DNA of 34,412 nucleotides from Candidatus Heimdallarchaeota archaeon (GCA_021399345.1 JAAFKI010000123.1:1-34412); one strand, 5' to 3'. Shown: positions 25,321 through 33,008, numbered from the stretch's first letter. Notes: generated by a model from the sequence alone, not told the origin. Numbers and translations: made by a program.

Positions 25321-25686
25321 ATGGCAACAATATTCATAATAGACGATGAAGAAACTATTCAATTCCTCTATAAGGAAGGATTATCTCTTGAAGGTCATAA
25401 GATTATAGGAACTGCACATGATGGCTCAAAAGCTATTGAATTTATTACTAAATTGAAAAAGTATCCTGATGTTATTATCCTTGATCACAGAATGCCAATT
25501 AAAAATGGTTTAGATACTTTAAAAGAGATGAGACAGTACAAGATTATAGCAAAAACTAAAATTCTTTTTATTACAGCAGATCCTACTGTCAGAGAGGAAG
25601 CTAGTAAGCTCGGAGTGACTTCCTTCATCCAAAAACCATTCAGCATTATAAAATTAGGTAAGATGATTAGTGAAATTGTTCAATAA
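25321..25686 (+). CDS. Single-domain response regulator (CheY-like)
   Basis: 121 residues, a receiver domain only. The acidic pair is Asp8/Asp9 (FIIDDEE), the phospho-acceptor is Asp55 (VIILDHRMP), the switch Thr is Thr85 (LFITADP) and the conserved lysine is Lys105 (IQKPFS). There is no DNA-binding or enzymatic output, as in many archaeal response regulators, so it acts by protein binding or as a phosphorelay intermediate. One possible acceptor is the REC domain of the large PAS kinase at 9448. The four-base gap after the kinase and AGAGGT before the ATG indicate translational coupling. Confidence 0.95.
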   Translation: MATIFIIDDEETIQFLYKEGLSLEGHKIIGTAHDGSKAIEFITKLKKYPDVIILDHRMPIKNGLDTLKEMRQYKIIAKTKILFITADPTVREEASKLGVTSFIQKPFSIIKLGKMISEIVQ

Positions 25687-25773
25687 CTTATCTAAGAATT
25701 TTAACTGTTATTACTACTTTTGATAAAAGAACAATATTTTTATTTCATGACTATTTGTAATAGGTGAGGAAAG

Positions 25774-26760
25774 ATGTTACTATTAGGTCCAACAGAAGAT
25801 TTAGAAGAAGAGGAAGAAAAGAGAGAGGGTCCTGTTGAAAAAGATTTAGGTATAATTGGACTTGGTCCTGCAGGTTTTACTGCTGCACTCTATGCATCTA
25901 GAGCTGGTTTATCAGTAGTTGAAGTAGGTCTAGATTATGGAGGACAAATGGGTTTAGCTATGGAAATAGAAAACTATCCTGGTTTCGAAATGATTACAGG
26001 GCTTGAACTTGCAGATAAGATGAAGGCTCAAGCTGAAAAATTTGGTACAAAAATAGTCTATGGAGAAGTTTCTGCTACAGAAAAACTAGAGGACGGCAAA
26101 TTCTTTATTAAGAGTGATATGGGAGATTTTATCGTTAAAGCCCTGGTTCTTGCAACAGGCGGTAGGCACAGAGAACTAGGAGTACCTGGAGAGAAGGAGT
26201 TTATCGGTAAAGGTGTTTCTTACTGTGCTACATGTGATGCAGCTTTCTTTAAAGAAAAAACTGTCATAGTAGTTGGATCAGGAGACGCTGCAGCAACAGG
26301 AACATTAGCTCTAAGTGATGTTGGAGCTAAGATGACTTATTGGGTTTCAAGATCAGATTATCTCAAATGTGAAAAAATCTACATTGACAGAGCAAAAGAA
26401 CGCAGTAATATAGCTATTCTTTACAAAAAGCAAGTCACTGAAATTAAAGGTACTAACACAGTAGAAGAGGTTCTCTTTAGTGATGGAACTTCTCTGAAAG
26501 TTGATGGCATTTTCGCTGAAATTGGAGCCATCCCAAACATCGAACTAGCAGAATCTCTAGGATGTGAAATCGATGAGGGTTTAATCAAGATTGATGATGG
26601 TTGTCGCACGAACATTGCAGGGGTGTTTTCTGCTGGTGATGTGACAAGTAAAATAGTTAATCCACTTATGAGGCAGATTACTACATCAACAGGTTTAGGT
26701 ACAATTGCAGCTCTTAGTGCTGCAGAATATCTACAAGGATTAAAAACAAAACAATATTAG
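25774..26760 (+). CDS. trxB: Thioredoxin reductase-like FAD/NAD(P)H disulfide oxidoreductase
   Basis: 328 residues, low-molecular-weight thioredoxin reductase type. The FAD motif is GLGPAGFTAALYASRAG and the redox dithiol is CATC (Cys151, Cys154) in YCATCDAAFF. The NAD(P)H motif VVGSGDAAATGTLALS is where many homologues have GGGNSA. The FAD-binding end is GVFSAGDV. The enzyme would reduce thioredoxin or a related small redox protein. A 23-residue acidic N-terminal extension (MLLLGPTEDLEEEEEKREGP) precedes the Rossmann fold and is unusual. GGTGAGG lies 6 nt before the ATG, and ATATTTTTATTT is about 30-40 bp upstream. No thioredoxin gene is adjacent. The two-component pair directly upstream on the same strand suggests a functional link, though an independent promoter is likely. 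Confidence 0.93.
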   Translation: MLLLGPTEDLEEEEEKREGPVEKDLGIIGLGPAGFTAALYASRAGLSVVEVGLDYGGQMGLAMEIENYPGFEMITGLELADKMKAQAEKFGTKIVYGEVSATEKLEDGKFFIKSDMGDFIVKALVLATGGRHRELGVPGEKEFIGKGVSYCATCDAAFFKEKTVIVVGSGDAAATGTLALSDVGAKMTYWVSRSDYLKCEKIYIDRAKERSNIAILYKKQVTEIKGTNTVEEVLFSDGTSLKVDGIFAEIGAIPNIELAESLGCEIDEGLIKIDDGCRTNIAGVFSAGDVTSKIVNPLMRQITTSTGLGTIAALSAAEYLQGLKTKQY

Positions 26761-26763
26761 TTC

Positions 26764-26801
26764 AAAAAAAGATAAGAAAAGGAAATTTTCCTTACTTTTT
26801 T
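26764..26801. terminator. Bidirectional terminator between convergent trxB and the TrmB-like gene
   Basis: AAGGAAA-T-TTTCCTT (26779-26793) is a 7-bp-arm palindrome. A T6 run follows on the plus strand at 26796-26801. An A7 run at 26764-26770 reads as T7 on the minus strand. The element can thus serve both convergent genes. Confidence 0.6.
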
Positions 26802-26840
26802 CTCTCTTTGGAACTACTATTTTAAAAAATGAAGAAAGGA

Positions 26841-27662
26841 TTATAACTCCTTCAAAGTCATGCCTTGCTTTTCAAGCACTTCTAGAAGCCCGTCAAATAA
26901 TTGTACTTGAAAATGTAATGCTACTGGATGTTTAATATTTATCAAAACACTACTAAAATCATCTATTGGTGGAAGCAACATATTCATAGAGGAACAGGAT
27001 TTCTTCCCAAAATCAACATCTGTATAAAACATTGTTGGCCTTTTTGCTAATAACCCACTGAAACCCTCTGTACTCATCAACTTCTTGATTGGAGGGATTC
27101 TGAGAATTTTCTCATTTGTTGTAAGTTGCAAAATTTCAATTCTAGAATTTTCTTTTTGTCGATCATTAAACAAGCGAAAAATAAGCTCTTCATCAATTCC
27201 GTTTACTGTTACAATTATGATATTCTTCTGTACTTTATCCACGACTGTTTTTAATCCAGCAAAAACAGTTTTCTTACCTTCATAATAAGAGAATAAATCC
27301 TCAACTTGTCTTTCTTTTTCCTTTTCCTTAACAACTTTAAAGTAGTTATTAGCTGCTTTGATTTTTGCTAAAATTTCATTTTCAAGTGTTTCCATCACAA
27401 TTTCATATGGTACAGCTGTAAAAGTATCGGGTATTCCTTCTTTCTCTTGTCTAGTTACAAAAGTACGTTTGATTAAGTCTTTCAAATAACCATATACTTT
27501 TGGTTGTAGAACACCTGCTTCACTCGCTATCGTAGAAGCATGTGTAGGACCTTCACCAACCAACCAAGTGTAAATCTTAGCTTCTCCTAAGGACAATTCT
27601 AAACTCGTTAAAGCTTTAATTGCTTTTTCTCTGGAGAATGAAGAGGAGGTATTTTTATTCAT
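26841..27662 (-). CDS. TrmB-family transcriptional regulator
   Basis: 273 residues. The N-terminal winged helix-turn-helix spans about 10-80 (ALTSLELSLGEAKIYTWLVGEG; THASTIASEAGVLQPKVYGYLKDLIKR), the PF01978 pattern. A helical linker follows (about 90-120, NYFKVVKEKEKERQVEDLF). The C-terminal effector domain has the phospholipase-D-like layout common in TrmB proteins (IIIVTVNGIDEELIFRLF; SRIEILQL). The classical sugar-binding residues cannot be confirmed. It is the last gene of the ABC-2 unit, 9 bp after the permease, with GAGGTG before its ATG. It likely controls that transporter, and the inverted repeat upstream of the ATPase gene is a candidate target. Confidence 0.88.
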   Translation of the reverse strand: MNKNTSSSFSREKAIKALTSLELSLGEAKIYTWLVGEGPTHASTIASEAGVLQPKVYGYLKDLIKRTFVTRQEKEGIPDTFTAVPYEIVMETLENEILAKIKAANNYFKVVKEKEKERQVEDLFSYYEGKKTVFAGLKTVVDKVQKNIIIVTVNGIDEELIFRLFNDRQKENSRIEILQLTTNEKILRIPPIKKLMSTEGFSGLLAKRPTMFYTDVDFGKKSCSSMNMLLPPIDDFSSVLINIKHPVALHFQVQLFDGLLEVLEKQGMTLKEL

Positions 27663-27671
27663 AAATCCACC

Positions 27672-28829
27672 TCAATCTCTCATTCTATTTCTAACAGAAA
27701 GTACTGCTAGAACAAAGAATATTAAACACATGCCAGCAACCACTAGAAAATCTACCCATAGTTCCTTGAAACCCCATCCTTTTAACATAATTCCTTCAAA
27801 TAGATTAATTCCATATGTCAAAGGTACTATATATGAAACAGGTTGGAGCCAAACAGGAAGACCAACGACAGGGATTAACAGGCCACCTAAAGCCATACTA
27901 GGAATAGCTGTTAATGGTGCAAATTGTATTGCTTGTAATTCATTTTGAGCAAAGTTTGCTAGAAAAACAGACATGAATACATGGGCTAATCCAAAGAGCA
28001 AAGCTGCAAAAATTAATAGGAACGCATTTCCTCTTACTTTAGCTCCGAATACAAAGATTCCAAATATCAAAATAAGCGCTACCATAATCGTAGCTATTAG
28101 AAGTAATCCTATTACATATCCTAGCAATCTTTCTGATGATTTCAATGGAGTTGCAAACAGACGATCTTGTGTTCCTTGAATCTTCTCACGAGTTACTGTA
28201 ATGACTCCTACTATAACTAGCAAAAAAATGAGTTCGAATGCTATTATCGCAGGAATACCTACATCTAATCCAGTAAATTCAGCACCATCATGAGCTAATG
28301 TTTGAACAAGATTAATTCCTTTATCTCCTATCGATTCCTCTAGAGCTTCTCGAACAGCACCTAAAACACTAGCTCTAACTGTTGGGTTCGTTGCATCAAT
28401 ATAGATATAGAAACTAGGAGTGACATTCCCGAATGCTAACATATAAGCTATGGATTGAGAAAAATTAGCAGGTATAAGAATAGACGCATAAGATTTTCCT
28501 TTCTCAACTAAATCAATCCCGTTGACATATGTATCATAGGTAATTGTGACACTGTTATCTCCTTCAAGCACATCTGTAATATTGGAACCTAAGTTGATTC
28601 CCAAATAGAGTTCATCATTGTTTTCAATGATTATTGGAACGTTATTCACTTCTCCACTTAGAGCTAAACCAAATACTAACATTGTAATAATAGGAACAAT
28701 TGTCAGTAGAGCTAAAGTTCTACGGTCTCTTCTAAATTGATTAATTGTCTTAAAAGCAATTGCTAGTGTTCTCTGCAGGGAGAATGTAGAATTCTTGGGT
28801 TTGAATTCCATTTCCTTTTTCTTATTCAT
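27672..28829 (-). CDS. ABC-2 type transporter permease
   Basis: 385 residues of the ABC-2 membrane family (NatB/YhaP/DrrB-like, PF12698). A cytoplasmic basic N-terminus (NQFRRDRRTLALL) precedes TM1 at about 40-60. A large extracytoplasmic domain of about 140 residues follows, then five helices (FELIFLLVIVGVITV; GYVIGLLLIATIMVALILIFG; LLIFAALLFGLAHVFM; AIPSMALGGLLIPVVG; LVVAGMCLIFFVLAVL). The coupling segment is TREKIQGTQDRLFATPLKSSE. It exports a substrate that sequence cannot define. ATG 28829 overlaps the ATPase stop by 8 bp and GGAGTGA lies 7 nt upstream, so translation is coupled. The TTG codons at 28835 and 28832 are less likely starts. Confidence 0.92.
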   Translation of the reverse strand: MNKKKEMEFKPKNSTFSLQRTLAIAFKTINQFRRDRRTLALLTIVPIITMLVFGLALSGEVNNVPIIIENNDELYLGINLGSNITDVLEGDNSVTITYDTYVNGIDLVEKGKSYASILIPANFSQSIAYMLAFGNVTPSFYIYIDATNPTVRASVLGAVREALEESIGDKGINLVQTLAHDGAEFTGLDVGIPAIIAFELIFLLVIVGVITVTREKIQGTQDRLFATPLKSSERLLGYVIGLLLIATIMVALILIFGIFVFGAKVRGNAFLLIFAALLFGLAHVFMSVFLANFAQNELQAIQFAPLTAIPSMALGGLLIPVVGLPVWLQPVSYIVPLTYGINLFEGIMLKGWGFKELWVDFLVVAGMCLIFFVLAVLSVRNRMRD

Positions 28830-29577
28830 CAACAATCACTCCTTCACTTAATTTAATGAAAATCTCTTCTATTGTGTTTGAATTGTGCTCTTTCTTTAAC
28901 TGGTCTGGTGTTCCTTCAGCAATTAATTTTCCAGCTCTCATCAACCCAATTCGGTCAGCTTTCTCTGCTTCATCCATCACATGAGAAGTTAAAACTAGTG
29001 TAACTCCATTCTCCTTTAGAGATCTAAAATATTCCCAGAAAAACGTTCGAAGAACAGGATCAACTCCGACAGTTGCTTCATCGAAGAATACTATCTTTGG
29101 GGAATGGATTAAAGCACAGGCTATACTAGCTCTTCTCTTCATTCCACCAGAAAGATTCTTCGCTAGAGCCTTTCTTTTTTCTTCTAGACGTAAAATTTGC
29201 AAGAGCTCATTATATTTTAGTGCAAATTCTGCTTTCTTCATGCCATATAATCTTGCAAAGAAGCGTACATTTTCTTCTAAACTTAGATCATAGTAGATAG
29301 AGTAGTCTTGAGGAGCGACTCCAATATAATTTGTAATCAATCGTCTATTCTTAGGTATTTCCTGACCTAAAACTTTGATTGATCCAGATGTTGGAAAAAG
29401 AGCTCCAGTAATCATGTTTAAAGAAGTTGTCTTACCACTTCCGTTTGCCCCTATTAGAGCATAAATCTCTCCTTTTTTTATTCTCAAATTTAAGCCATTT
29501 ACAGCTTTTACTTTTCCTGTCTTATAGATTTTTACAAGATCTTGGGTTTCAATTACATATTCATTATTTACAGCCAA
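28822..29577 (-). CDS. ABC transporter ATP-binding protein (ABC-2 exporter)
   Basis: 251 residues. Walker A is GANGSGKTT at about 43-51. The Q-loop is in GVAPQDYSIYYDLS, the signature is NLSGGMKRRASI, Walker B is KIVFFDEATVGVDP, and the switch histidine is TSHVMDEAEKA. It energises the permease encoded immediately downstream. The longest frame starts at TTG 29622, but AGGTGA (29612-29617) lies just before TTG 29577, and the latter start leaves a typical N-terminus ahead of the first strand (VIETQDLVKIYKTG). I prefer 29577. That ribosome binding site is inside one arm of a 9-bp inverted repeat. It is the first gene of the ATPase-permease-TrmB-like unit. Confidence 0.92.
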   Translation of the reverse strand: MAVNNEYVIETQDLVKIYKTGKVKAVNGLNLRIKKGEIYALIGANGSGKTTSLNMITGALFPTSGSIKVLGQEIPKNRRLITNYIGVAPQDYSIYYDLSLEENVRFFARLYGMKKAEFALKYNELLQILRLEEKRKALAKNLSGGMKRRASIACALIHSPKIVFFDEATVGVDPVLRTFFWEYFRSLKENGVTLVLTSHVMDEAEKADRIGLMRAGKLIAEGTPDQLKKEHNSNTIEEIFIKLSEGVIVDE

Positions 29578-29580
29578 TTT

Positions 29581-29618
29581 ATCACCTAAACAATAATTAC
29601 TACTCAAAGTTAGGTGAT
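29581..29618. repeat. 9-bp inverted repeat covering the ribosome binding site of the ABC operon
   Basis: ATCACCTAA (29581-29589) and TTAGGTGAT (29610-29618) are perfect inverted arms 20 bp apart. In the minus-strand message the 3' arm is UUAGGUGAU, which contains the AGGUGA Shine-Dalgarno three bases before UUG 29577. As DNA it could be an operator for the TrmB-like regulator. As RNA, if the transcript starts far enough upstream, it could hide the ribosome binding site. Confidence 0.6.
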
Positions 29619-29744
29619 TCAAATTAATAAATATTTCTAGTGCTACTTCCGATGGTAGTAGTGGAAAAAAATTAAACTTTTAACCTTTTATTTGATGAAA
29701 TCTAAGAATTATCTCAGCAAATGTTTCGTTTCACACGACTTTTC

Positions 29745-29757
29745 ATAATATATTAAT
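29745..29757 (+). promoter_or_regulatory. TATA box of the sulfotransferase gene
   Basis: ATAATATATTAAT is centred about 25 bp before the TTG at 29776, consistent with leaderless initiation at that codon. Confidence 0.45.
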
Positions 29758-29775
29758 TTCAAATATTCATCTGTA

Positions 29776-30873
29776 TTGGAGGTTATTCAAATCTTTGTAG
29801 TCGGGGCTAACTTATTTATCTGGTTGAAAATGTTGTTTGAGAACAAACTAGATATTTCTTGGAAAAAAATTCCTCATGTTTTTGTAATAACATTTATAAT
29901 CATAATTTTTACACCTCTAGCAATAATTGAAAGATTGCTGGCATGGATAAAATTACGTGAAGTTGAACCGAAACATCAACCAATATTCATACTGGGACAT
30001 TGGCGTCAAGGAACAACATTTCTACATGAACTCTTTAGTAGTAATCCTGATTATGAAGTCATGACACTTTATGAGAGTGTGTTTCCTAATCACTTTCTCT
30101 ATTCGTCTCCGTTTTTTAGATGGGTGCTTAATCTTTTTCTTCCTGAAACAAGACCTCAAGATGACTTGAAAATTACCTCTGATTTACCTAGTGAACATGA
30201 TTTTGCAATCGCTAACCTAAGTTCAATGTCACCATATTCAGGAGCATATTTCCCAGACAACCAAGATGCTTACACCAAGTATGTAACTCTTGAGGGATTA
30301 TCAGAAAAGCAAATTGATAAAATCAAAAAATGTTATAAGTATATGATGAAAAAATTGATAGTTAAGAAGAAATTCAAAAGATTAGTTCTAAAGAGTCCTG
30401 TTGATACTGCTCGAGTGAGATTCCTAATGGAAATGTATCCAGATGCAAAATATATCCATATTGCTCGCAATCCTTACGAGGTCTATTATTCGACAAAGAG
30501 AATGCATGAGAAGCTGATATCCATTTTTCAATTGCAAAAAGGATATCAAAATTTGGATGAATTTGTTCTAGAGACATATGAAGGCATGTATACTAAATTC
30601 TACAACGAAGTAGATCTAATACCCAAAGAAAATTTCATTGAAATCAGATATGAAGAGTTGATAGCAAATCCAATAGATGAAATGGCTAGAATTTATGATA
30701 CTTTATCACTATCAGGATTTAATGAAGCTAAACCATATATTGAGAAATATATTGAAAGTAATAAATATTACACGCCTACTAAATACAACATTCCTCCTGA
30801 AGAAAGGGAACGAATTTTCAATCAATTGCATAGTATTTTCGAAAAGATGAACTATGATAAAACGATTAGTTAA
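29776..30873 (+). CDS. Membrane-anchored PAPS-dependent sulfotransferase family protein
   Basis: 365 residues. Two hydrophobic segments (about 3-20 and 33-55) precede the catalytic domain, so it is likely tethered to the membrane. The 5'-phosphosulfate loop is FILGHWRQGTTFLHELF (Gly74-Thr81 region). The 3'-phosphate motif is KSPVDTARVRFLMEMYPDAKYIHIARNPYEVYYST, with the usual Arg and Ser. IRYEELIANPIDEM near 290 is also typical of the Sulfotransfer_3 group. The acceptor may be a lipid, glycan or protein tyrosine. No ATG precedes residue 19 (ATG 29830, after the first helix). TTG 29776 fits the TATA spacing, but GGAGGT at 29778-29783 sits inside the reading frame, so a rare ATC at 29791 cannot be excluded. 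Confidence 0.85.
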   Translation: MEVIQIFVVGANLFIWLKMLFENKLDISWKKIPHVFVITFIIIIFTPLAIIERLLAWIKLREVEPKHQPIFILGHWRQGTTFLHELFSSNPDYEVMTLYESVFPNHFLYSSPFFRWVLNLFLPETRPQDDLKITSDLPSEHDFAIANLSSMSPYSGAYFPDNQDAYTKYVTLEGLSEKQIDKIKKCYKYMMKKLIVKKKFKRLVLKSPVDTARVRFLMEMYPDAKYIHIARNPYEVYYSTKRMHEKLISIFQLQKGYQNLDEFVLETYEGMYTKFYNEVDLIPKENFIEIRYEELIANPIDEMARIYDTLSLSGFNEAKPYIEKYIESNKYYTPTKYNIPPEERERIFNQLHSIFEKMNYDKTIS

Positions 30874-30899
30874 ACATAAATGCGATTATTCTCTTATAT

Positions 30900-31406
30900 T
30901 CACTTTTCAGTAGGGATGGTGACAAAATATCCACCTTCAGTATGAGAACCTCGTAGCTTCAAGATATTAAAGCCAACTCCATAACATAGAATCTTTTGAT
31001 CTGGTTCGATTTTAATGAAAACATACTCTTCATCTTTCTCAAGATCTATATCAGCAATTATCATTTTCAGAATTCTCTTCTCTGAAAAGATTTCAATTAT
31101 ATTCTCTGTATTAACAGGGACTAATTTAGCAACACCATTCAACGTAATAGTACCTGATGGGACAAAACGAAAGTGATGATGTGGAAAAGGAATAATGAAA
31201 GATATTTTGGGATTATCCTGGATGTTTCTTATTTTCTTATATTTCTTTGAAGTTAAAAGATATAAAGCAAATTCAGCATCAGGTTTTGAAACGCCATATA
31301 GAATCCCTGTTGTATGAGGAGATTCATCTGAATTCAAAGTAGTGAGTATTCCAAATGTTTTTTTTCGTATTTTTCTCTCAACAAAAGAAAAGTTGAACTT
31401 AGTCAT
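30900..31406 (-). CDS. FMN-binding split-barrel (pyridoxamine 5'-phosphate oxidase-like) protein
   Basis: 168 residues. FGILTTLNSDESPHTTGILYGVS is the first strand pair of the split barrel and FALYLLTSKKYKKIRNIQDNPKISFIIPF carries the phosphate-binding basic residues (T-S-K-K-Y-K-K). GTITLNGVAKLVPV is the next strand set. These match PNPOx-like flavin- or F420-binding proteins; the cofactor and substrate are not fixed. The C-terminal half (YVFIKIEPDQKILCYGVGFNI) closes the barrel. Starts are ambiguous: GTG 31421, TTG 31412 (5 nt after AGGTGA) or ATG 31406; I used the ATG. It diverges from another split-barrel protein 115 bp away. Confidence 0.8.
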   Translation of the reverse strand: MTKFNFSFVERKIRKKTFGILTTLNSDESPHTTGILYGVSKPDAEFALYLLTSKKYKKIRNIQDNPKISFIIPFPHHHFRFVPSGTITLNGVAKLVPVNTENIIEIFSEKRILKMIIADIDLEKDEEYVFIKIEPDQKILCYGVGFNILKLRGSHTEGGYFVTIPTEK

Positions 31407-31447
31407 ATGCAAACATTTCACCTACAACTAGAGACATTTCAAAGGAT

Positions 31448-31457
31448 ATAAGCTTAT
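31448..31457. repeat. Palindrome in the divergent promoter of two split-barrel genes
   Basis: ATAAGCTTAT is a perfect 10-bp palindrome. On the minus strand its edge reads CTTATATCC, a TATA candidate for the 31406 gene. The plus-strand gene has its own box, CTTTTTAAAG (31482-31491), about 30-40 bp before ATG 31522. Confidence 0.35.
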
Positions 31458-31521
31458 TTCATCTTCCTTCTGCTTAAATGACTTTTTAAAGTGAAAACTA
31501 CTTACTAATAAGCTGAACAAA

Positions 31522-31986
31522 ATGAAAGAAGAAACTAAAAAATTACTGGATGAATTGATGGAAAAGCCTTACTCAGCATATCTAGCAACGATTGATGAAA
31601 ATGGTTTTCCTTTCATAAGAGCTGTTTTTAATTTGCAATGTAAAGAGAAATTTGCTCATCCTGCTAAAGTTATTGAAGAATATGATAATAATCCTTATAC
31701 TGTCTATATATCTACTAACACTTCTTCTGTCAAGATGAAACACATCTTATATAACAAAAGAATTGCTTTGTATTTCAGTATTCCAGATGAAGTTAAAGGT
31801 ATCATGTTACAAGGGGAAGCTGAAGTATTAGAAGACAAGGAATTTAAAAAGAAAATCTGGATGGATAATTGGAAGATTTATTATCCATTAGGTGTAGAAG
31901 ATTCTGATTTTACAATTCTCAAACTAAAACCTAAGATTCTGAGAGGTTGGTTCAGAGGACCCCATGAACACAAATTTACTGATTGA
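31522..31986 (+). CDS. FMN-binding split-barrel (pyridoxamine 5'-phosphate oxidase family) protein
   Basis: 154 residues. YSAYLATIDENGFPFIRAVFNLQ is the first strand pair of the fold. YTVYISTNTSSVKMKHILYNKRIALYFS is the flavin phosphate-binding section, with Ser/Thr and Lys at the usual places. GIMLQGEAEVLEDKEFKKKIW is the typical G.A.v..d...k..W block. FTILKLKPKILRGWF ends the barrel. It resembles the general stress protein 26 branch. The function is probably flavin- or F420-dependent reduction or oxidation of a small molecule; no substrate can be assigned. It is more canonical than the divergent neighbour. An AT-rich gap of about 160 bp follows before the hydrolase gene, with no further gene seen in it. 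Confidence 0.88.
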   Translation: MKEETKKLLDELMEKPYSAYLATIDENGFPFIRAVFNLQCKEKFAHPAKVIEEYDNNPYTVYISTNTSSVKMKHILYNKRIALYFSIPDEVKGIMLQGEAEVLEDKEFKKKIWMDNWKIYYPLGVEDSDFTILKLKPKILRGWFRGPHEHKFTD

Positions 31987-32112
31987 TTTTTTGTTCAATA
32001 TACTAGAAAAAAAATTAGAAAAGAATGGTTAGAATGGTGGATTGAAAACAAAGAAAACTTCTCTTAATCTTAATCTTACAATAATTTGAGTATTTCTATT
32101 CCAAAGTAAAGA

Positions 32113-32123
32113 CTTTAAAATAT
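32113..32123 (+). promoter_or_regulatory. TATA box of the alpha/beta-hydrolase-like gene
   Basis: CTTTAAAATAT is centred about 27 bp before ATG 32145, indicating a leaderless transcript and excluding the in-frame TTG at 32130 as start. Confidence 0.5.
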
Positions 32124-32144
32124 CTTTTTTTGCATTCTCTTGAT

Positions 32145-33008
32145 ATGTCTCAACAAGAGCAAGTATTCAATGATATACTCATATCACAGTTTGAAGAAAT
32201 TGCAGAAGAACAATATGTAAAAGTTTCAGATGGTTCTGAAATTAAAATCTTAACAACCAAAGCTCCTAAAGATGAAGCAAATGGATATACTTTTCTAATC
32301 ATTCCTGGTTGGGGGACAGTTGTTCCTGGTTGGGAGGAAGTTCTTATGGAAGCTATCAAGGATTTTGATATTTTATATATAGAAACAAGGGAAAAACTTT
32401 CTTTTCGTCCTGGTGAAGGGAAGATTAAGAGTGATTTAGAAAGACTTGCTCTAGATGTTCAAGAGATTGTAGAATATCTTAAAATTGACCAGAATAAACT
32501 GGTAACTCTTACTTCTTCTTACAGCACTTTAATAATTGCAAATCTTTTGGGTTCTAAGAAGATTAAGCCAGCTTTATCTGTTCTCATTGGACCTAATAGT
32601 CAACTTAACATGCCTCCTACAACTAGATATTTACATTATATTCTTCCCACTATTATTTTTGATTTTACCAAACCGGTCTGGAGATGGTGGATCAAGAAAT
32701 TCAAAAGCGAGGATCCAGTTCAAGCAGCAAAATATACTCGCACAATAAATGAGGCAGATCGCAAGAAATGGAAAGCAGTGGCAAAAAGAATAAGTACAAT
32801 TAAAGTATGGAAACTCTACCGTCAAATTGAAGATAATTATGTTGTAATTATAGGAATGGAGACTGACAAAATGCATACTACTAAACTATCAAAGGACATA
32901 ACAGCAGCGATCCCTAATGCTGAATACTTAGATATGGGTACCAATCGAGCTACACATTCTGCAGAAATGATAAAAGTTATTAGAAAATTAATGAAAAAAA
33001 TATCTTAA
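32145..33008 (+). CDS. Alpha/beta-hydrolase-fold protein with atypical nucleophile elbow
   Basis: 287 residues, no signal peptide. The oxyanion-strand sequence FLIIPGWGTVVPGWEEVL, followed by FDILYIETREK, is typical of the alpha/beta-hydrolase fold. The nucleophile elbow should be GxSxG but reads LVTLTSSYSTLIIA, so Ser125 is the likely nucleophile with Thr and Ser replacing both glycines. YVVIIGMETDKMH offers the acid (Asp) and NRATHSAEM the C-terminal histidine, so a triad is possible. TRYLHYILPTIIFDFTKPVWRWWIKKF forms a hydrophobic aromatic cap-like region that may bind lipid. It could be an esterase or lipase, or a non-catalytic member. The start follows the TATA spacing. Confidence 0.8.
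   Translation: MSQQEQVFNDILISQFEEIAEEQYVKVSDGSEIKILTTKAPKDEANGYTFLIIPGWGTVVPGWEEVLMEAIKDFDILYIETREKLSFRPGEGKIKSDLERLALDVQEIVEYLKIDQNKLVTLTSSYSTLIIANLLGSKKIKPALSVLIGPNSQLNMPPTTRYLHYILPTIIFDFTKPVWRWWIKKFKSEDPVQAAKYTRTINEADRKKWKAVAKRISTIKVWKLYRQIEDNYVVIIGMETDKMHTTKLSKDITAAIPNAEYLDMGTNRATHSAEMIKVIRKLMKKIS

Noticed and set aside
32062..32082. Short CTTAAT tandem near 32065
   Set aside because: Two to three copies of six bases in AT-rich DNA; not distinguishable from chance.
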